Source: Flavobacterium odoriferum
GTDB lineage: Bacteria > Bacteroidota > Bacteroidia > Flavobacteriales > Flavobacteriaceae
Reading direction: 5' to 3'
Assembly (NCBI RefSeq): GCF_025499515.1
Contig: NZ_JAMKFA010000001.1
Span: 495,553 to 559,552 of the forward strand
DNA: 64,000 bases
Positions 59,476 to 64,000 of this stretch are shown piece by piece. The first letter of the stretch is position 1. The number at the start of each line of letters is the position of its first letter. Below the pieces are notes generated by a model. That model was not told the DNA's origin. It saw only the letters and a list, made by a program, of their open reading frames with translations, and made no database searches. The translations under genes were made by a program, and so were the position numbers.

Positions 59476-59488
59476 CTACTATTCACTT
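59458..59488. repeat. Family A repeat, single arm, at the purN-rnhA junction
   Basis: Units CTAATCACTAATCACTAACT followed by ACTATTCACTT. It provides the last five codons and stop of purN and runs up to the TTG start of rnhA. It matches the right arm of 3977-4074 in orientation. Confidence 0.7.
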
Positions 59489-59966
59489 GAGTCACGAAGT
59501 TCACATATATACAGACGGCGCTGCCAAGGGAAATCCTGGTCCGGCTGGCTATGGCGTGGTGATGGAAATGGTGGGAACTCCGTATAAAAAAGAATTTTAC
59601 GAAGGTTTTCGATTGTCTACTAATAATAGAATGGAATTATTAGCAGTAATTGTAGGTTTAGAAAAATTAAAAAATCCAAAAACTAAAGTCTTAGTCGTTT
59701 CCGATTCCAAATATGTGGTGGATTCTGTTGAAAAGCGCTGGGTTTTTCAGTGGGAAAAAATAAACTTCAAAGCCAAGAAAAATCCAGATTTATGGATGCG
59801 TTTCTTAAAAATCTATCGCCAACACCAAGTCGATTTTCAATGGGTAAAAGGACACAACAGTCATCCGCAAAATGAACGCTGCGATGAATTAGCCGTTATG
59901 GCATCGCAACAAGAAAAATTATCTATTGACGAGTTTTATGAGCGAGAAGAAGGGAAGTTGTTGTAG
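59487..59966 (+). CDS. rnhA: Ribonuclease HI
   Basis: A 159-residue nuclease that degrades RNA in RNA-DNA hybrids. The four catalytic acids are visible: Asp 10 in HIYTDGAAKGNPGPAGYG, Glu 50 in NNRMELLAVIVGL, Asp near 72 in LVVSDSKYVVDSV, and Asp near 134 in ERCDELAVMA. No in-frame ATG precedes the conserved N-terminus, so translation must start at TTG 59487 (MSHEVHIYTDG). The repeat that forms the purN tail ends at this start, so the original upstream region may have been displaced. Confidence 0.94.
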   Translation: MSHEVHIYTDGAAKGNPGPAGYGVVMEMVGTPYKKEFYEGFRLSTNNRMELLAVIVGLEKLKNPKTKVLVVSDSKYVVDSVEKRWVFQWEKINFKAKKNPDLWMRFLKIYRQHQVDFQWVKGHNSHPQNERCDELAVMASQQEKLSIDEFYEREEGKLL

Positions 59967-59969
59967 ATT

Positions 59970-60509
59970 TTAGTTCGAACGTATTAATTTTTGTTTTATC
60001 ATTTTAAAATTTGGGTCAATTAAAAAAAGTTCATTTGTGTCCAAATTGATACTATCAATTGCAAAATAATAATCAAATACATCATTCATATCAACATTTT
60101 TGGGGTAGTAATTTTTTAATTCTTTTTTGTTTAGAGCAAATCTGGTTTTTTTTAAAGAGATAAATGATTTTTGCTGCTTTTTCAATTCATAAATATATAA
60201 AGAGTCTTTTGGTATTAGCGTTGGACTAGACCAAATATTAGGTTTGTTGAAAATTGAAATCAACACAAATTTATTATCAAAAATTTCATAATAATAAGAA
60301 TGGTTTTCATCTTCTATTTGAATAACTTTTTCATTATGGTAAAATTTACCATTTTCCTTAACTAATCCAAACTTTTCATAAGTTGTTCCTAAAATAGATT
60401 CTTCTTTAAGAAACCATTTTATGGATTTTTCTTTATTTTTAATTTTTGGGTTGTTTGATCCACAAGAAATAATAATTAAAGAAAGTATTAATGTTTTTTG
60501 GAAATTCAT
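59970..60509 (-). CDS. Putative lipoprotein of unknown function
   Basis: A 179-residue protein. The start at 60509 gives MNFQKTLILSLIIISCGSNN, a lipoprotein signal with lipobox IISC (Cys 16); a longer frame upstream would hide the signal. The mature part is Lys- and aromatic-rich with no recognised domain. It lies convergent to rnhA (3 bases between stop codons) and divergent from the PfkB kinase, a lone accessory gene inserted between two purine-related units. Confidence 0.7.
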   Translation of the reverse strand: MNFQKTLILSLIIISCGSNNPKIKNKEKSIKWFLKEESILGTTYEKFGLVKENGKFYHNEKVIQIEDENHSYYYEIFDNKFVLISIFNKPNIWSSPTLIPKDSLYIYELKKQQKSFISLKKTRFALNKKELKNYYPKNVDMNDVFDYYFAIDSINLDTNELFLIDPNFKMIKQKLIRSN

Positions 60510-60560
60510 ACACATCGATTCATACAAATCTACAAAAAAACTCAAATCTCTAACCTTCAA

Positions 60561-60589
60561 AACTTTTAAACATATAAACTTTTAAACTT
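60561..60589. repeat. AACTTTTAAA repeat, family D, upstream of the PfkB kinase gene
   Basis: AACTTTTAAACATATAAACT and a second CTTTTAAACTT unit, closely matching 36434-36461 upstream of hmgA. It lies 45 bases before the kinase ATG, just upstream of a TATCTTTGC -7 box (60602-60610). Confidence 0.5.
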
Positions 60590-60601
60590 CTAAACAAAAA
60601 C

Positions 60602-60610
60602 TTATCTTTG
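60602..60610 (+). promoter_or_regulatory. -7 promoter box of the PfkB kinase gene
   Basis: TATCTTTGC matches TAnnTTTG plus C, about 23 bases before the ATG at 60634. Confidence 0.5.
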
Positions 60611-60633
60611 CACTTTATTTCAAATTCAATTTA

Positions 60634-61563
60634 ATGAACAAACTATTAATAGTAGGAACAGTAGCTTTTGATGCTATTGAAACGCCTTTCGGAAAAACAG
60701 ATAAAATTTTAGGTGGAGCCGCGACTTACATTGGTTTAGCGTCTAACTTTTTTAATGTAGATGCAGCAGTAGTTTCTGTGGTTGGAGAAGATTTTCCAAA
60801 GGAATATTTAGATTTATTAGAAAATAAAGGAGTAAATATCGAAGGAATCGAAATCGTAAAAGGAGGAAAAACTTTCTTTTGGAGTGGAAAATACCACAAC
60901 GATTTAAATTCTCGCGACACTTTAGTTACCGAATTAAACGTTTTGGCTGATTTTAATCCAGTTGTGCCGCAAGCGTATAAAAATTCGGATGTAGTTTTAT
61001 TAGGAAACTTACACCCAATTGTACAATCAGGTGTTTTAAATCAAATGTCTGAAAGACCAAAGTTAGTTGTTTTAGATACAATGAATTTTTGGATGGATTG
61101 TGCCTTACCAGAATTATTAGACGTAATCAAACGTGTAGATGTAATCACTATCAACGATGAAGAAGCGCGTCAGTTATCAGGAGAATATTCTTTGGTAAAA
61201 GCGGCAGCTAAAATTCATACCATGGGACCAAAATATGTGGTAATCAAAAAAGGAGAACATGGAGCGTTATTGTTCCACAACAAAGAAGTATTTTTTGCTC
61301 CAGCTTTACCATTAGAAGAAGTGTTTGATCCAACAGGTGCAGGTGATACTTTCGCAGGTGGTTTTGCAGGTTACATTGCACAATCAGAGAACATTTCGTT
61401 TAGCAATTTGAAAAACGCTATTATTTACGGTTCAAATTTAGCTTCTTTCTGTGTGGAGAAATTTGGAACAGAACGAATGGAAACTTTAGATAAAAAAGAA
61501 GTGAATGCGCGTTTGAAACAATTCAAAGCCTTAACACAATTTGAAATCGAATTAGAAGAATAA
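60634..61563 (+). CDS. PfkB family sugar/nucleoside kinase
   Basis: A 309-residue ribokinase-family enzyme. N-terminal GGAATYIGLASNFF (about 28-41) and the C-terminal signature FDPTGAGDTFAGGFAGYIAQ (about 230-249), with the catalytic Asp and anion hole, define the family. The substrate is not evident; ribokinase, adenosine kinase and fructokinase are all possible. The gene precedes the amidophosphoribosyltransferase gene, so a role in ribose or nucleoside salvage feeding purine synthesis is plausible but inferred. A terminator separates the two genes. Confidence 0.92.
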   Translation: MNKLLIVGTVAFDAIETPFGKTDKILGGAATYIGLASNFFNVDAAVVSVVGEDFPKEYLDLLENKGVNIEGIEIVKGGKTFFWSGKYHNDLNSRDTLVTELNVLADFNPVVPQAYKNSDVVLLGNLHPIVQSGVLNQMSERPKLVVLDTMNFWMDCALPELLDVIKRVDVITINDEEARQLSGEYSLVKAAAKIHTMGPKYVVIKKGEHGALLFHNKEVFFAPALPLEEVFDPTGAGDTFAGGFAGYIAQSENISFSNLKNAIIYGSNLASFCVEKFGTERMETLDKKEVNARLKQFKALTQFEIELEE

Positions 61564-61566
61564 AAA

Positions 61567-61595
61567 CGTGCCTCGAAATTTCGGGGCATTTTTTG
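61567..61595 (+). terminator. Intrinsic terminator of the PfkB kinase gene
   Basis: TGCCTCGAAATTTCGGGGCA folds on itself (TGCC with GGCA, inner CGAAATTTCG palindrome), followed by TTTTTT. Confidence 0.8.
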
Positions 61596-61643
61596 TTTCA
61601 AAAAGAATAAAAATTACAACAACCTACAACAACACAACAACTT

Positions 61644-63542
61644 ATGAGTGACGCTATACAACACGAATGTGGAATTGCATTACTACGATTAAAAAAACCG
61701 TTAGAATTCTATAAAGAAAAATACGGAACCGCTTTCTATGGAGTACAAAAAATGTACTTACTAATGGAAAAGCAACATAACCGCGGTCAAGACGGAGCTG
61801 GATTAGCGAGTATTAAATTGGATGTAAATCCAGGGGAAAGATACATCAGCCGTATTCGTTCAAACGACCCGCAACCTATTAAGGATATTTTCGCTCAAAT
61901 TAACGACAGAATTAGTCGCGAGTTAGAAGAACATCCAGAATATCAAAACAATGTGGCACTTCAAAAACAAAATATTCCGTATTTGGGAGAAGTGTTTTTA
62001 GGTCACGTTCGTTATGGAACTTTCGGTAAAAATAGCATCGAAAGTGTTCACCCATTTTTACGTCAAAACAATTGGATGCATCGTAATTTAATTGTGGCTG
62101 GGAATTTCAATATGACTAACGTAAAGGAGTTGTTCCAAAACTTAATTGATTTAGGACAACATCCAAAACAAATGGCCGATACAGTTACCGTAATGGAAAA
62201 AATTGGGCATTTTTTAGATGATGAAGTTACCGAATTATACAAACAATGCAAACACGAAGGCTATTCTAAACAAGAAGCTTCGCCAATTATAGGAGAACGA
62301 TTAAATGTGCAACGTATTTTAGAACGTGCTTCTCGTAATTTTGATGGAGGTTATGCAATGGCTGGACTTTTTGGTCATGGCGATTCGTTTGTTTTGCGCG
62401 ATCCTGCCGGAATTCGTCCTGCGTATTTCTACGAAGATGATGAAATTGTAGTGGTAGCTTCAGAACGTCCTGTGATTCAAACGGTTTTCAATGTGCCTTT
62501 CGAAAAAGTGCAAGAGTTAACACCAGGAAGCGCTATCATTATTAAGAAAAACGGAAATGTTTCAGTTCAAGAAGTAAGAACACCATTAATAAAAAAAGCA
62601 TGTTCGTTTGAACGCATTTATTTTTCTCGCGGAAGCGATGCCGAAATCTACAGAGAGCGTAAAGAATTAGGAAAATTAATCTTCCCAAGCGTTTTAAAAG
62701 CAATTGATAACGATACCGATAACACCGTTTTCTCTTTTATTCCAAATACAGCAGAAACTTCTTTTTACGGAATGTCTGAAGCAGCTCAAGATTTCTTAAA
62801 TCAGCGAAAAGCCAAAATGATTATCGAGCAAAAAGACACATTAACTGAAGATTCATTAAAAGAATTGCTTTCAGTGAAAATCAGAACCGAAAAAATCGCT
62901 ATTAAAGATGCCAAATTAAGAACGTTTATCACTGAAGACAGCAGTCGTGACGATTTAGTAGCTCACGTGTATGATGTAACGTATGGAGTAGTAAAACCAA
63001 GCGATAATTTAGTTATTATTGATGATAGTATTGTGCGAGGAACTACTTTAAAACAAAGTATCATTAAAATGATGGATCGTTTGCATCCAAAGAAAATCGT
63101 AGTTGTTTCATCAGCACCTCAAATTCGTTATCCAGATTGTTACGGAATTGACATGGCTAAATTAGAAGGGTTAGTAGCTTTCAGAGCAGCTTTAGATTTA
63201 TTGAAAGAACGCAATTTATATCATATAGTAGAAGAAGTGTACCAAAAATCGAAAGCTCAAGAAGATTTTAGTGATGCTGATGTGGTGAATTATGTAAAAG
63301 AAATTTATGCACCATTCACTGATCAAGAAATTTCAGATAAAATTGCCGAAATGCTTACGCCAGAAGATACAAAAGCAGAAGTAAAAATTATTTATCAAAC
63401 GGTAGAAGATTTACACATTGCTTGTCCGAAGAATTTAGGCGATTGGTATTTTACAGGAGATTATCCAACTGATGGGGGAAATCGTGTAGTAAACCGAGCA
63501 TTCATGAATTTTTATGAAGGAAAAGATGCTAGAGCTTACTAA
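61644..63542 (+). CDS. purF: Amidophosphoribosyltransferase, long Bacteroidota form
   Basis: A 632-residue enzyme that starts purine synthesis by making phosphoribosylamine from PRPP and glutamine. The Ntn glutaminase domain begins after a short propeptide: MSDAIQHECGIALLRLKKPL, nucleophile Cys 9. GQDGAGLASIKL, GHVRYGTFGKNSIESVHPF and NFDGGYAMAGLFGHGDSF follow. The PRPP loop is LVIIDDSIVRGTTLKQSI (about 455-472). It is over 100 residues longer than standard PurF (about 470-505), with insertions in the glutaminase half and a long C-terminal extension. A CAACAACACAACAA leader precedes it. Confidence 0.9.
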   Translation: MSDAIQHECGIALLRLKKPLEFYKEKYGTAFYGVQKMYLLMEKQHNRGQDGAGLASIKLDVNPGERYISRIRSNDPQPIKDIFAQINDRISRELEEHPEYQNNVALQKQNIPYLGEVFLGHVRYGTFGKNSIESVHPFLRQNNWMHRNLIVAGNFNMTNVKELFQNLIDLGQHPKQMADTVTVMEKIGHFLDDEVTELYKQCKHEGYSKQEASPIIGERLNVQRILERASRNFDGGYAMAGLFGHGDSFVLRDPAGIRPAYFYEDDEIVVVASERPVIQTVFNVPFEKVQELTPGSAIIIKKNGNVSVQEVRTPLIKKACSFERIYFSRGSDAEIYRERKELGKLIFPSVLKAIDNDTDNTVFSFIPNTAETSFYGMSEAAQDFLNQRKAKMIIEQKDTLTEDSLKELLSVKIRTEKIAIKDAKLRTFITEDSSRDDLVAHVYDVTYGVVKPSDNLVIIDDSIVRGTTLKQSIIKMMDRLHPKKIVVVSSAPQIRYPDCYGIDMAKLEGLVAFRAALDLLKERNLYHIVEEVYQKSKAQEDFSDADVVNYVKEIYAPFTDQEISDKIAEMLTPEDTKAEVKIIYQTVEDLHIACPKNLGDWYFTGDYPTDGGNRVVNRAFMNFYEGKDARAY

Positions 63543-63571
63543 AAAGTGCGTTTCATCGACTTTTTATTTCG

Positions 63572-63588
63572 TTTAACAATTTTTTTAT
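63572..63588 (+). promoter_or_regulatory. Conserved upstream element of RNA copy 1
   Basis: TTTAACAATTTTTTTAT is identical at 63784-63800 in copy 2, while the DNA on both sides of it has diverged. It ends 20 bases before the -7-like TACTTTAGC at 63609, so it overlaps the -33 position. Confidence 0.6.
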
Positions 63589-63616
63589 AAAATATTAATA
63601 TCTCGATATACTTTAG

Positions 63617-63696
63617 CTCTACCAGAAAATTAGTAGGTTAAGTTTTATGGTAGATTTGGGGCAAAAAGGGTGAAAGCAATTTCTCCCTTTTTTTTA
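63617..63696 (+). ncRNA. Putative structured small RNA, copy 1
   Basis: Predicted start just after the -7-like box TACTTTAGC (63609-63617). TCTACCA (63618-63624) pairs with TGGTAGA (63648-63654) around a 23-nt loop that contains AAAA/TTTT. A single-stranded GGGGC tract follows, then a terminator (AAAAGGG with CCCTTTT, inner GAAA/TTTC). The 68 bases 63609-63676 are identical to 63821-63888. The terminator stem differs from copy 2 by changes that keep pairing. It might belong to a described flavobacterial RNA motif such as Flavo-1; I cannot confirm this without a covariance search. Confidence 0.7.
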
Positions 63697-63783
63697 TTTC
63701 TTTACGTTAATATTTTTGTGATTTAAAACCCTTTTTGTGATAAAAACAAACTTCAAATTGCATTTCATCGAGTTTTCGTGCTA

Positions 63784-63800
63784 TTTAACAATTTTTTTAT
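63784..63800 (+). promoter_or_regulatory. Conserved upstream element of RNA copy 2
   Basis: Identical 17-base element to 63572-63588, at the same distance from the -7-like box (63821). Confidence 0.6.
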
Positions 63801-63828
63801 GCTTGCATAACATCTTGTTCTACTTTAG

Positions 63829-63907
63829 CTCTACCAGAAAATTAGTAGGTTAAGTTTTATGGTAGATTTGGGGCAAAAAGGGTGAAAGAAATTTCACCTT
63901 TTTTATT
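63829..63907 (+). ncRNA. Putative structured small RNA, copy 2
   Basis: Second copy of the RNA at 63617-63696, offset by exactly 212 bases. TCTACCA (63830-63836) pairs with TGGTAGA (63860-63866). Its terminator is GGTGAAA with TTTCACC followed by six T. It has its own -7-like box (TACTTTAGC at 63821) and upstream element, so it is probably transcribed independently. Confidence 0.7.
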
Positions 63908-63930
63908 TTTAAACAAAATTGGGAAAATAC

Positions 63931-63966
63931 AAAAAGCCGAAGTGTTGCCATAACGCTTCGGCTTTC
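63931..63966 (-). terminator. Intrinsic terminator for a gene beyond the right edge
   Basis: AAAGCCGAAGTG pairs with CGCTTCGGCTTT (one T-G pair) around a 9-base loop. The run of five A on the plus-strand left side gives a T tract on the minus strand, so it mainly suits a minus-strand transcript arriving from outside the window. Confidence 0.75.
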
Positions 63967-64000
63967 TAGTTAAAATAAGTTATTTTTTATTTTTCAGTTG

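Larger units (their letters stand above)
63543..64000. other. 458-base non-coding region with a tandem RNA duplication
   Basis: No open frame with coding character is present to the window edge. The region contains two RNA units repeated with an exact 212-base offset (matching blocks at 63551/63763, 63572/63784 and 63609/63821), their terminators, and a further terminator at 63931-63966 oriented for a minus-strand gene beyond the right edge. Confidence 0.85.

Overview
The window is an AT-rich stretch of a Bacteroidota chromosome, most probably from a Flavobacterium or a close relative in the Flavobacteriaceae. The evidence is the set of lineage-typical genes: a Bat aerotolerance operon, PorZ of the type IX secretion system, an IPExxxVDY protein, a THC0290_0291-like protein, a Cys-poor DksA-like protein and a four-helix-bundle (S23/IVS) protein. 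Many genes are also preceded by the Bacteroidota -7 promoter box TAnnTTTG rather than a Shine-Dalgarno sequence. There are no rRNA or tRNA genes, CRISPR arrays, prophages or classical insertion sequences; most of the window is housekeeping.

Layout. 1-3.5 kb: end of the bat operon (BatC tail, BatD, BatE) converging on cvpA. 3.6-6.1 kb: pheS and small conserved genes. 6.2-9 kb: a secreted GH92 mannosidase. 9-17.3 kb: a minus-strand block with terC, gpsA, an alcohol dehydrogenase, nadD, an S23 cassette, gmk, two accessory envelope genes, yicC, a DMT transporter and an ArsC/Spx-like gene. 17.4-29.2 kb: dinB-like, metB-like, gdhA, porZ-recO, ileS, the DksA-like gene and lspA. 29.2-32 kb: folate cyclo-ligase, a PLP decarboxylase and an aspartoacylase-like gene. 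32-36 kb: uvrC and a patatin/beta-barrel protein. 36.5-43.7 kb: aromatic amino-acid catabolism (hmgA, hppD, tryptophan dioxygenase) with an M23 lipoprotein and pgi. 43.9-50.3 kb: a TonB receptor and envelope genes. 50.3-53.5 kb: DNA polymerase IV and a HaeIII-like restriction-modification pair. 53.7-58.7 kb: a PAS/LOV-like protein, then pyk, IPExxxVDY, rnc, fabF and acpP. 58.9-63.5 kb: purN, rnhA, a lipoprotein, a PfkB kinase and a long amidophosphoribosyltransferase.

The unusual content lies between the genes. (1) Downstream of the amidophosphoribosyltransferase is an exact 212-bp-period tandem duplication. It encodes two copies of a probable 75-80-nt structured RNA with a 68-nt identical core, a conserved upstream element and compensated terminator stems. 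(2) A 423-bp cassette between nadD and gmk carries the four-helix-bundle gene between roughly 30-bp inverted repeats. Gene-less hairpin relatives of these repeats occur at three other gene ends, a mobile-element-like family resembling the REP/RAYT arrangement. (3) A self-contained promoter-hairpin-terminator unit near 39.0 kb is probably another small RNA. (4) Several other short degenerate repeat families sit at gene junctions, and one of them reaches into a coding sequence.

All functional calls rest on motif recognition by eye; no database search or folding program was run.
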